Shown in pieces: positions 50,453-58,261 of a DNA stretch of 64,000 nucleotides (its first letter is position 1; each line of letters starts with the position of its first letter). This DNA is from Duganella phyllosphaerae (GTDB lineage Bacteria; Pseudomonadota; Gammaproteobacteria; Burkholderiales; Burkholderiaceae_D), in contig NZ_LROM01000131.1 in assembly GCF_001758785.1 (NCBI RefSeq), positions 42,484 through 106,483 on the forward strand, in the 5' to 3' direction. A program made the position numbers and the translations under genes. Below the pieces are notes generated by a model. That model saw nothing but the letters and a program-made list of their open reading frames with translations, was not told the origin of the DNA and ran no database searches.

Positions 50453-51421
50453 ATGAACCTCAAAGCACTGGGCTGCCTGCTGGCCCTCATTTCAGTTTGT
50501 CACAGCGCCGGTGCCCAGCAGGTGGTCCGGCTCGGCAATATCAAACTGGCCCATTTCGGCGCCGTCTCGTATATCAAGGAAATCGCCCCGCAGTGCGGCT
50601 TCAAGGTGGAAGAACACGTCTTCGCCAAGGGCCTGGACGTGATGCAGGCCATCATCGCCGGCGAGCTCGACGTTGGTACCACGGCATCGGAGGCCGCCAT
50701 TCTCGGCCGTGCCGGTGGCGCGCCGATTTTTGTCGTGGCCGGCTTTGCCCGGGGCGGGGCGCGGCTGGTGGGCCGCAGCGACCTGCAGCTCAAGAGCGTG
50801 CGCGATCTGAAGGGCAAGCGCGTGGGCGTCACCCGTGGCGCCATCCAGGACGTGCTGCTGCTGGCCGAGTTGCACAAGCACGGCATGACCGCGTCCGACC
50901 AGCCGGGCAAGGATGTGCGACTGGTGTTCCTCGCTTATCCCGACCTCAACCACGCACTGCTGGGCCGTAACATCGACGCCATGATGCAGTCCGAGCCGCA
51001 GTCGTCGCAGGCGCTGAGCCAGGGTTTTGGCAGCGAAATCCTGAAACCGTACGACACCCCGATCGGCGAACCGGTGCGCACCATGGTGATGACGGAGAAG
51101 TTTTATACGCAGCAGCGCCCGCTGGCCGAAAAATTCATGCGCTGCTTCGTGCAGGCCACCAAGACCTTCATCGAGCAGCCGGCCACCGCCGAGAAATACG
51201 TGCGCGAGGTACTATTCAAGGGCCAGCTCAGTCGCGCCGATTTTGTTGACGCCATCGGCAATTCGCCGTTCAGTTACGACATCACGGCCGAGCATATCCA
51301 GGTCACCGCCGAGACCATGCTCAAGACCGGCGTGGGCCGCCTGCGCCACGCGCCCACCGCCCACGAGTGGGTGCGCACCGACCTGCTGGCGGCGGCCAAG
51401 AAAACCCTGGGGGTGAAATAG
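50453..51421 (+). CDS. ABC transporter substrate-binding protein (nitrate/sulfonate/taurine type)
   Basis: 322 residues with a signal peptide (LGCLLALISVCHSAGAQ) and no lipobox. The SsuA/TauA-type fold is seen in 'VVRLGNIKLAHFGAVSY', 'IAGELDVGTTASEAAILGRAGG', 'KSVRDLKGKRVGVTRGAIQDVLLL' and 'MQSEPQSSQAL'. The ligand is not clear: sulfonate, nitrate or a similar anionic compound, or a pyrimidine, are possible. ACAGGAGTATCGG precedes the ATG. It is first in a three-gene operon, directly abutting the permease. Confidence 0.9.
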   Translation: MNLKALGCLLALISVCHSAGAQQVVRLGNIKLAHFGAVSYIKEIAPQCGFKVEEHVFAKGLDVMQAIIAGELDVGTTASEAAILGRAGGAPIFVVAGFARGGARLVGRSDLQLKSVRDLKGKRVGVTRGAIQDVLLLAELHKHGMTASDQPGKDVRLVFLAYPDLNHALLGRNIDAMMQSEPQSSQALSQGFGSEILKPYDTPIGEPVRTMVMTEKFYTQQRPLAEKFMRCFVQATKTFIEQPATAEKYVREVLFKGQLSRADFVDAIGNSPFSYDITAEHIQVTAETMLKTGVGRLRHAPTAHEWVRTDLLAAAKKTLGVK

Positions 51422-52261
51422 ATGGCCGCCGCTCCGTTGCTCCTGCAGCGCGCCGGCGCCAGCCTGGTCGGCGCCATCGTGCCGGCGCTGGTGATCGTGC
51501 TGTGGCAGGCCGCCACCACGCTGGGCTGGGTCAACCCGCAGGTGCTGCCGTCGCCGCTGGCGGTGTTGCACAAGTTGCTCGAGTACCTGCTGCCGCTGCA
51601 GTCGTACGATGCCAGCCAGGGCGGATGGCTGGCCTGGGCCGTTTCGGGTGAGCTGGTCGTCGATTCGCTCGGCAGCCTGTACCGCGTGGCGGTCGGCTTT
51701 GCCATCGGCGCCGGGCTGGCGCTGCCGCTCGGCCTGGCGATGGGCGCCAACGCCCGCGCCTACCGCTGGCTCAATCCCATGATGCAGCTGCTGCGGCCGA
51801 TTCCGCCGATCGCCTATATTCCGCTGTCCATCCTGTGGTTCGGACTTGGCAATCCACCGGCGGTGTTCCTGATCGCGCTGGGGGCGTTCTTCCCGGTGCT
51901 GATGAACACCATCGCCGGCGTGCGCCAGGTCGATGGCATCTACCTGCGCGCTGCGCGCAACCTCGGCGCCAGCGGCGCCATCCTGTTCCTGCGCGTGATC
52001 CTGCCCGCTGCCGTGCCGTACATCCTGTCGGGCGTACGGATCGGCATCGGCACCGCTTTCATCGTGGTGATCGTCTCCGAGATGATCGAGGTAAACAACG
52101 GCCTGGGTTTCCGCATCCTGGAAGCGCGCGAGTACTTCTGGTCGGACAAGATCATCGCCGGCATGGTCACCATTGGCCTGCTGGGCCTGGCGATCGACGT
52201 GGCGATGAACCGCTTGAATAACCATTTGCTGCGCTGGCACCGCGGCCTGGAGCAGCAATGA
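51422..52261 (+). CDS. ABC transporter permease (nitrate/sulfonate/taurine type)
   Basis: 279 residues with about six membrane segments. The family EAA-like loop is 'AARNLGASGAILFLRVILPAAVPYILSGVRIGIGTAFI' (key: AARNLGAS and LPAAVPYIL). Membrane domain 'LPIPPIAYIPLSILWFGLG' is typical. The ATG follows the stop of the binding-protein gene with no gap (TAGATG), and its end overlaps the ATPase start (ATGA), so the three are translationally coupled. Confidence 0.92.
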   Translation: MAAAPLLLQRAGASLVGAIVPALVIVLWQAATTLGWVNPQVLPSPLAVLHKLLEYLLPLQSYDASQGGWLAWAVSGELVVDSLGSLYRVAVGFAIGAGLALPLGLAMGANARAYRWLNPMMQLLRPIPPIAYIPLSILWFGLGNPPAVFLIALGAFFPVLMNTIAGVRQVDGIYLRAARNLGASGAILFLRVILPAAVPYILSGVRIGIGTAFIVVIVSEMIEVNNGLGFRILEAREYFWSDKIIAGMVTIGLLGLAIDVAMNRLNNHLLRWHRGLEQQ

Positions 52262-53052
52262 ATCCACATATCTTGATTGACAACGTCGGCAAGGTGTTCC
52301 ACGCGGCCGGGCGCGACATGGTGGCCTTGCAGGGCATCGACCTGGCCATCCCGCAAGGGCAGTTCGTCTGCCTGCTGGGGCCTTCCGGCTGCGGCAAGTC
52401 CACTTTGCTCAACGCGGTGGCCGGCTTCGCGCCGCCCACGTCCGGCCGGATCACCGCCGGCGGCCGGCTGGTGACCGGTCCCGGCCCCGAGCGCGGCATG
52501 GTGTTCCAGGAATACGCGCTGTTCCCGTGGATGACGGTGGCCGACAACATCGGTTTCGGCCTGCGCATCCAGGGGAGAAGCGCGGCGGCGACAGCCGCCC
52601 GGGTGGATGAATTGCTGGCCATGCTGGCGCTGGCCGACTTTCGCCACCGCTATCCCAAGGACCTGTCGGGCGGCATGCGCCAGCGGTTGGCGATCGCGCG
52701 CGTGCTGGCGCTCGATTCGCCGATCATGCTGATGGATGAGCCGTTCGGCGCGCTCGACGCGCTCACCCGCCGCAATTTGCAGGACGAACTGCTGCGGCTG
52801 TGGGCGGCGCTGAACAAGACCATCCTGTTCGTTACCCACAGCATCGAGGAAGCGATCTACCTGGCCGACCGCATCGTGGTCATGACGTACCGTCCCGGCA
52901 CCGTCAAGCGCGATGTGCTGGTGGACCTGCCGCGCCTGCGCGACCCGGCCGATGCTGCATTCAATGCCCTCAAGCGCGAGCTGGGCCAGCTGGTGATGGA
53001 GGAACAACAACGCCACCACCACGACGAACTGCGCATGGCGGCGGTCGATTAG
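52258..53052 (+). CDS. ABC transporter ATP-binding protein (nitrate/sulfonate/taurine type)
   Basis: 264 residues. Walker A 'LGPSGCGKSTLLNAVAG', Q-loop in 'MVFQEYALFPWMTV', signature 'LSGGMRQRLAIARVL', Walker B 'IMLMDEPFGALD' and H-loop 'LFVTHSIEEAIYL' are all intact. It powers import by the preceding permease and binding protein. A polar His-rich tail (EEQQRHHHDE) ends it. Confidence 0.94.
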   Translation: MNPHILIDNVGKVFHAAGRDMVALQGIDLAIPQGQFVCLLGPSGCGKSTLLNAVAGFAPPTSGRITAGGRLVTGPGPERGMVFQEYALFPWMTVADNIGFGLRIQGRSAAATAARVDELLAMLALADFRHRYPKDLSGGMRQRLAIARVLALDSPIMLMDEPFGALDALTRRNLQDELLRLWAALNKTILFVTHSIEEAIYLADRIVVMTYRPGTVKRDVLVDLPRLRDPADAAFNALKRELGQLVMEEQQRHHHDELRMAAVD

Positions 53053-53110
53053 GCAGAACTGGGGCGAACGGATGGCTGCCGCCGAGTGAGCGATAGTGTA
53101 AACTGGGTGC

Positions 53111-53914
53111 ATGCAGACCTATTTGTTCATCGCAGCCATCGCGCTGTATCTCCTTTGCGCCGCCTTGCCGTCGCGCCGTGGCACGCTGGTGTCGGCGGTG
53201 ACGGTCGTGGCCTGGATGGTGCATGGCGCCGGGTTGTGGACCGACGTCGCGGCCGACGGCTCGCTGCGGCTCGGTTTTGCCGCCATGCTGTCGTCGGCGC
53301 TGTGGGTGTCGGTGGCCGCGTACTGGATCGAAAACCGCAATTTCGGCCTCGACGGCCTGCGCCGCCTGGTGATGCCGGCTGCCGCGCTCACGGTCGCGTT
53401 GCAAGCGATCTATCCGGGCGCCCTGATCCCGCTCGGTGACAAGACCCCGCTGTTCGGCTGGCACATCGCGGTGGCCACGCTGGCCTACAGCACCCTGACG
53501 ATTGCCGCTTTCCACGCCGTGCTGATGGCGCTGCAGGAGGCGCGCCTGCACGCGGCCACCGACCGCAAGACTTTTCTGTCGGGCGCGCTCGACCAGTTGC
53601 CGGCGCTGCTGACGATGGAAAAACTGCTGTTCCGCATGATCGGCATCGGCTTTACCTTGCTCACCCTGACCGTGTTGTCGGGCATCGTGTTTTCCGAACA
53701 ACTGTTCGGCCAGGCGCTCAAGTGGGACCATAAATCGGCGTTTACCATGTTGTCGTGGCTGCTGTTCGCGGCGCTGTTGGCGGGCCGGCGCCTGCGTGGC
53801 TGGCGCGGCAAGACGGCGCTCAGTTTTACCCTGGCGGGGTTCGCCACCTTGCTGCTGGCGTATGTCGGCAGCCGTTTCGTGTTTGAAGTGGTATTGCATA
53901 AGGGATGGGCATGA
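53111..53914 (+). CDS. CcsA/YpjD-type cytochrome c assembly protein
   Basis: 267 residues with eight hydrophobic helices. Heme-handling landmarks: 'TPLFGWHIAVATLAYSTLTIAAFHAVLM' with His ligands and 'LKWDHKSAFTMLSWLLFAALL' near the end. Proteins of this type are the YpjD branch of the CcsA/ResC family and often lie next to ffh in betaproteobacteria; here ffh is five genes away. It overlaps the next gene by 4 bp. Confidence 0.88.
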   Translation: MQTYLFIAAIALYLLCAALPSRRGTLVSAVTVVAWMVHGAGLWTDVAADGSLRLGFAAMLSSALWVSVAAYWIENRNFGLDGLRRLVMPAAALTVALQAIYPGALIPLGDKTPLFGWHIAVATLAYSTLTIAAFHAVLMALQEARLHAATDRKTFLSGALDQLPALLTMEKLLFRMIGIGFTLLTLTVLSGIVFSEQLFGQALKWDHKSAFTMLSWLLFAALLAGRRLRGWRGKTALSFTLAGFATLLLAYVGSRFVFEVVLHKGWA

Positions 53915-54216
53915 GCCGCATTTTGTTTTGGACAGCTTTGATCTGCCTGGTCGTCTTCGCGATCCGCAGCAAGATACGCGGTGCGCAAAAGCGCGCCGAA
54001 CAACAGATGCGCGAAGCGCAGCAGCGGCAACAAGCGCAAGCGTCCGGTGGCTACGCGCCGCACGCAACCCCGCGCGCAACCTCGCAGGCCGCGATCGAGG
54101 CCGAAACCATGCTCGAATGCGCGCATTGCGGCGTGTTCTTCCCGGCCAGCGAAGCGGTGCGTTTCGACGGCGCCATCTACTGCAGCAAGGCGCACGCCGC
54201 CCTGCCACCGAACTGA
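53911..54216 (+). CDS. PP0621-family small membrane-anchored protein
   Basis: 101 residues from ATG 53911, overlapping the CcsA-like stop (ATGA) with AGGGATGGG upstream. One N-terminal helix (ILFWTALICLVVFAI) is followed by a Gln/Ala-rich linker and a zinc-ribbon-like end 'MLECAHCGVFFPASEAV...IYCSKAHAA' with a CxxC and a later Cys. The family sits between ccsA-like and pilS genes in many betaproteobacteria. Function is not known. Confidence 0.85.
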   Translation: MSRILFWTALICLVVFAIRSKIRGAQKRAEQQMREAQQRQQAQASGGYAPHATPRATSQAAIEAETMLECAHCGVFFPASEAVRFDGAIYCSKAHAALPPN

Positions 54217-54220
54217 CGCC

Positions 54221-55915
54221 ATGGAGCGCCTGCAAGCCCTTTCGGCTTCGCCCGGCGACTCCAGTGCTTCGGGGACCACCCGCGCCACCTTCTGGCGCTC
54301 GCTGCAAACCCTCAACGTCACCCGCATCGTCATCGCGCTGGTGCTGCTGGTCTACCTGAGCTTTGACGGCCGCGGCCTGCGCGCCTCCGGCCACTACCTG
54401 TATTTGTGGATCTGCGTGGCCTACCTGGTGCTGGCCATCGTCTTCGCGCTGATGGCGGTGTACCTGCAGCGCCGCTTCCTGGTGCAGGTGCTCACGCAAA
54501 TCGCCTGCGACCTGGCCATCATCTCTCTTTTATATGTTGACGGCGGCGGCTTGCGCAGCGGCCTGGCCATCCTGTACCTGTTTCCGCTGGCCGGCACGGC
54601 CATCCTGGCGCCGCTGGTGCTGGCGCTGTTTTGCACCGCGTTGGTCGCCCTGTTCATGCTGGGCGTGGGCTTGATCGAGGTGCTGGAGATGGCGGCCAAC
54701 GATGGCAGCCCGATGCTGCAATCGGGCCTGTACGGCGCCGCCTATTTTGCCGCCGTGCTGGTGGTGAACCGCATGGCGGCGCGGCTGATCGGCCAGGAGG
54801 AACTGGCGATCCGGCGCGGGGTGGAGATCGGCGTGCAGCAGGCGGTGAACCGGCTGGTGATGGCCAACGTGGCCGACGGCGTGCTGGTGGTCGATGCCGA
54901 CGGCCGCATCCGGGCCGGCAACCCGGCCGCCCAGCGCATGCTGGGGTTGACGGGGACTGAGCTGTCGGCATCGGAAGATCATGCGCCGCTGGCGCTGGCC
55001 TACGCCGAGTGGCGCGCCGATCCCGCACTCGATACCGCCTTCATCACCTTGAAGCCGTATTTCAGCATCCGCCTCAAGGCCCGGTTTGCGGGCGTGGACC
55101 TGGGCGGCGTGAGTGAGGGCGGGGATGGTCCCGGCCAGTCGCGCAGCGTGATCTTCCTGCAGGAGGTGAGCGAGATCGAGGAGCGCGCGCAGCAGCTGAA
55201 ATTGGCCTCGATGGGCCGGCTCACCGCCAGCATCGCCCACGAGGTGCGCAATCCGCTGTCGGCGATCGGCCACGCCAACGCGCTGCTGGAAGAAGACATC
55301 GACGATCCCGGCCAGCGGCGCCTGCTGCGCATCGTCGGCGACAACGTCAAGCGAGTCAACCGCATCGTCGAGGACATCCTGCAGCTGTCGCGCAAATCCC
55401 ACGTCCGGTACGAGCCGCTGGCGCTGGACAGCTTCCTGGCCGAACTGCGCGACGAATTCGTCGAGACCGAGGGCCTGCAGCCGGACGTCATCGCACTCTC
55501 GGTGGCGCCCGGGACCACCGTGCATTTCGACCCGCTGCACCTGCGCGAGGTGATCGCCAACCTGGTCGGCAATGCCTTGCGCTATGCCAGCGGCGCGCCG
55601 GCGTCGGTGCGGCTGGACCTGGTGCGGCAGCCGAACTGGCTCGAATTGCACGTGCAGGACGATGGTCCCGGCATCAGCGGCGAGGTGCGCGCGCATCTGT
55701 TTGAACCGTTTTACACCACATCGAGCAAAGGAACCGGGCTGGGGCTGTATCTGGCGCGCGAAATGTGTTTGAATAATGAAGCGCGGCTCGATTATGAATA
55801 CCGCCTCGATAGTGCCGCTATCGATGATGGTCTCGAGGACAGCCACGATACGCATCGCGCAGCTCGCCGGTCCGGCGGTCGCTTTGTCATCACTTTCGCA
55901 CCACCGCAAAAGTAA
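54221..55915 (+). CDS. pilS: Sensor histidine kinase PilS
   Basis: 564 residues from ATG 54221, 4 bp after the previous stop. About six membrane helices (residues 30-190), a PAS domain (ANVADGVLVVDADGRIRAGN) and a kinase core with H-box 'LTASIAHEVRNPLSAIGHAN', N-box 'NLVGNALRYASG' and G-boxes 'DDGPGISGEV', 'GTGLGLYLAREM' are present. With PilR it controls sigma-54 promoters such as that of type IV pilin. The order ccsA-like, PP0621, pilS, pilR, ampD is conserved in betaproteobacteria. Confidence 0.93.
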   Translation: MERLQALSASPGDSSASGTTRATFWRSLQTLNVTRIVIALVLLVYLSFDGRGLRASGHYLYLWICVAYLVLAIVFALMAVYLQRRFLVQVLTQIACDLAIISLLYVDGGGLRSGLAILYLFPLAGTAILAPLVLALFCTALVALFMLGVGLIEVLEMAANDGSPMLQSGLYGAAYFAAVLVVNRMAARLIGQEELAIRRGVEIGVQQAVNRLVMANVADGVLVVDADGRIRAGNPAAQRMLGLTGTELSASEDHAPLALAYAEWRADPALDTAFITLKPYFSIRLKARFAGVDLGGVSEGGDGPGQSRSVIFLQEVSEIEERAQQLKLASMGRLTASIAHEVRNPLSAIGHANALLEEDIDDPGQRRLLRIVGDNVKRVNRIVEDILQLSRKSHVRYEPLALDSFLAELRDEFVETEGLQPDVIALSVAPGTTVHFDPLHLREVIANLVGNALRYASGAPASVRLDLVRQPNWLELHVQDDGPGISGEVRAHLFEPFYTTSSKGTGLGLYLAREMCLNNEARLDYEYRLDSAAIDDGLEDSHDTHRAARRSGGRFVITFAPPQK

Positions 55916-55929
55916 TCGAAAGGCTGCCC

Positions 55930-57342
55930 ATGGGCGTGAGGTCTCCCCGCGTGCTCGTCGTCGACGATGAAGCCGACCTGCGCGAACTGCTCGAACTGAC
56001 CCTGGTTAAAATGGGGCTCGATGTCGACAGCGCCGCCACCGTGGCCGAGGCGCGTGCGCTGCTGGCCCGCCACCCCTATCAGCTGGTCCTCACCGACATG
56101 CGCCTGCCCGATGGCCTCGGGCTCGAACTGGTGCGTGAAGTCGCTGCCACGTACAAGAACACGCCGATCGCCGTGGTCACCGCCTTTGGCAGCGCCGACA
56201 ACGCGGTGGTGGCGCTCAAGGCCGGCGCCTTCGATTACATCGCCAAGCCGGTCGCCCTCGACCAGCTACGCTTGCTGGTGCGCTCGGCGCTGCGCGTGCA
56301 CGACGCCGCGCCCGGTGCGCGCGCGGTGGATGTCGACGACGTCGATGGCCCCCTGAAAGGCGGGTCGGCCGTGATGGCGGCGCTGCGCGCGCAGATCGCC
56401 CGGCTGGCGCGGTCGATGGCGCCGATCGCCATCCACGGCGAATCGGGCAGCGGCAAGGAATTGGCCGCGCGCGAAATCCACGCCCGCAGTCCGCGCGCCG
56501 GCCAGCCCTTCATCGCGGTGAACTGCGGCGCGATCCCCGAGGCGCTGATGGAAGCCGAGTTTTTCGGCTATCGCAAAGGAGCTTTCACGGGCGCCGCCGA
56601 TGACCGCGACGGCTTTTTCCAGGCCGCCAGCGGCGGCACCCTGCTGCTCGACGAGGTGGCCGATTTGCCGCTGGCGATGCAGGTGAAATTGCTGCGGGCG
56701 ATCCAGGAGCGGCGCGTGCGCAAGATCGGCGCCACGTCGGAAGAGCCGGTCGATGTGCGCCTGATCAGCGCCACCCACAAAAACCTGGCGCGCTGCGTGG
56801 AGCAGGGCGCGTTTCGCCAGGACCTGTTCTATCGCCTCAACGTGATCGAGCTGGCGGTGCCGCCGCTGCGCGAACGCCAGGGTGATTTGCCGGCGCTGAC
56901 CGACGCCATCCTGGAGCGCCTCGGTGGCCCGCACAAGGCGGCGCTGGCGCCGGGCGTGCTCGAAGCGCTGGCCGGCTACCGCTTTCCCGGCAATGTGCGC
57001 GAGCTGGAAAACATCCTCGAACGGGCGCTGGCATTTGCCAACGACGGCGTGATCGAAGTGGCCGACCTGGCGCTCAAGTCTGGCCTGAGCGGACCGGCAA
57101 GCGATGATGCGGCGCCGGCCGCGCCGTCGTCTGCTGCCGCTGCGTCATCCTCATCGCCAGCGCCAGGCGCCTTGCCGGCCAACCTGCCCGACTACCTGAG
57201 CGCCATCGAGCGCGATATCATCGTGCGGGCACTGGCGCAGACGCAGTTCAACCGCACCCAGGCCGCGCAACTGCTGGGCATCAGCTTCCGCCAGTTGCGC
57301 TATCAAATGCAAAAACTCAATATCCAGGAACCTGAAACATGA
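55930..57342 (+). CDS. pilR: Sigma-54-dependent response regulator PilR
   Basis: 470 residues. The receiver has 'VLVVDDEADLREL', phospho-Asp in 'LVLTDMRLPDGLG' and Lys in 'DYIAKPVALDQL'. The AAA+ domain has Walker A 'HGESGSGKELAAREIH', the sigma-54 contact loop 'RKGAFTGAADDRDG' and 'GGTLLLDEVADLPLAMQ'. A Ser/Ala/Pro linker leads to a Fis-type HTH (FNRTQAAQLLGISFRQLRYQ). The stop overlaps the ampD start by 4 bp. Confidence 0.95.
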   Translation: MGVRSPRVLVVDDEADLRELLELTLVKMGLDVDSAATVAEARALLARHPYQLVLTDMRLPDGLGLELVREVAATYKNTPIAVVTAFGSADNAVVALKAGAFDYIAKPVALDQLRLLVRSALRVHDAAPGARAVDVDDVDGPLKGGSAVMAALRAQIARLARSMAPIAIHGESGSGKELAAREIHARSPRAGQPFIAVNCGAIPEALMEAEFFGYRKGAFTGAADDRDGFFQAASGGTLLLDEVADLPLAMQVKLLRAIQERRVRKIGATSEEPVDVRLISATHKNLARCVEQGAFRQDLFYRLNVIELAVPPLRERQGDLPALTDAILERLGGPHKAALAPGVLEALAGYRFPGNVRELENILERALAFANDGVIEVADLALKSGLSGPASDDAAPAAPSSAAAASSSSPAPGALPANLPDYLSAIERDIIVRALAQTQFNRTQAAQLLGISFRQLRYQMQKLNIQEPET

Positions 57343-57950
57343 AGCAAGCAGTAGCAGTGGCGGTAGCTGCCATCGACGCCGACGGCTGGTGGCCGGCGGC
57401 CGCGCGCTATGACAGCCCGTTCATCGACGCGCGGCCCGACCCCGACGACATCTCCCTGCTGGTCATCCACAACATCGGTCTGCCGGGCGGGCGCTTCGGC
57501 GGTCCGCAGGTGTCGGACCTGTTTACCGGCCGCCTCGATTATAATGTTGACCCCTCGCTGGCCGACCTGCGCGGGGTGCGGGTGTCGAGCCACTTCTTTA
57601 TCCGGCGCGACGGCCGCGTGGTGCAGTACGCCGCAGCCGGCGCCCGGGCCTGGCATGCCGGCGTCTCGCAGTTCCGGGGGCGGGCAAAATGCAACGATTT
57701 TTCGATCGGCATCGAGCTCGAAGGCAACGACCATACGCCGTTCGAGGCGGCGCAATACGCGGCGCTGGGGGACCTGACTGCGGCCTTGCTGGCGCGCTAC
57801 CCGGTGACCGATGTACAAGGGCACGAACACGTCGCGCCGGGCCGTAAAACCGACCCCGGCGCGTTTTTTGATTGGCAAAAATATAGTGAATCATGTGAAT
57901 CGTTAGTACCCGCTAACCCCGGATTGCGCGTGGTGAAAGGGCTTCCGTAA
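57339..57950 (+). CDS. ampD: 1,6-anhydro-N-acetylmuramyl-L-alanine amidase AmpD
   Basis: 203 residues, cytosolic, no signal peptide. The zinc ligands are in 'LLVIHNIGLPGG' (His), 'ACHAGVSQFRGRAKCNDFSIGIELEG'-like segment (landmarks: AWHAGVS, SIGIELEGND) and 'VQGHEHVAPGRKTDPGAFFDW' (HEHVAPGRKTDPG). It recycles muropeptides, and its loss induces AmpC where present. It overlaps pilR by 4 bp. Confidence 0.95.
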   Translation: MKQAVAVAVAAIDADGWWPAAARYDSPFIDARPDPDDISLLVIHNIGLPGGRFGGPQVSDLFTGRLDYNVDPSLADLRGVRVSSHFFIRRDGRVVQYAAAGARAWHAGVSQFRGRAKCNDFSIGIELEGNDHTPFEAAQYAALGDLTAALLARYPVTDVQGHEHVAPGRKTDPGAFFDWQKYSESCESLVPANPGLRVVKGLP

Positions 57951-57971
57951 AGTCAATCGAAAAATTGCCTT

Positions 57972-58010
57972 AACCGCCAAAAAATACCCTTGCATGGGTA
58001 CTTGGCGGCT
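57972..58010. repeat. Imperfect inverted repeat after ampD
   Basis: AACCGCCAA (57972-57980) and TTGGCGGCT (58002-58010) flank TACCC-TTGCAT-GGGTA. Together they can form a two-part stem. There is no T-run, so it may be a weak terminator of ampD or part of the nrdA control region. It overlaps the first NrdR-like box by two bases. Confidence 0.6.
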
Positions 58011-58024
58011 ACTACAATCAGTGC
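58009..58024 (+). promoter_or_regulatory. NrdR box 1 (degenerate) upstream of nrdA
   Basis: CTACTACAATCAGTGC. Its core CTACAATCAG (58012-58021) keeps the outer C-W-A...W-G positions of the NrdR consensus CWATATATWG and the downstream TG. Its start lies exactly 31 bp before that of box 2, the spacing typical of paired NrdR sites. Confidence 0.6.
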
Positions 58025-58039
58025 ATGGAATTCGCTTTG

Positions 58040-58055
58040 CCACTAGATGTAGTAG
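58040..58055 (+). promoter_or_regulatory. NrdR box 2 upstream of nrdA
   Basis: CCACTAGATGTAGTAG, with core CTAGATGTAG (58043-58052), matches 8 of 10 positions of the CWATATATWG consensus and is nearly palindromic. About 210 bp upstream of the nrdA ATG, probably over the promoter. Confidence 0.72.
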
Positions 58056-58261
58056 TTCTCAAGGCACTGGTTCTTCACCTAATTGTACGGCTCGGGGCCA
58101 GGGCAACACCTGATTCAGCACGACATTCAGTAATACATTCAGCAACACATTGAGCACCAACGGCCAGCCTGGTTCGCCCGGCTGCATGCTTTATTTTTGC
58201 CATTTTTATTTACAACATACATCGCGCAGCATCGGCTGCACGCTGTTACCGGGGAGCTTTA

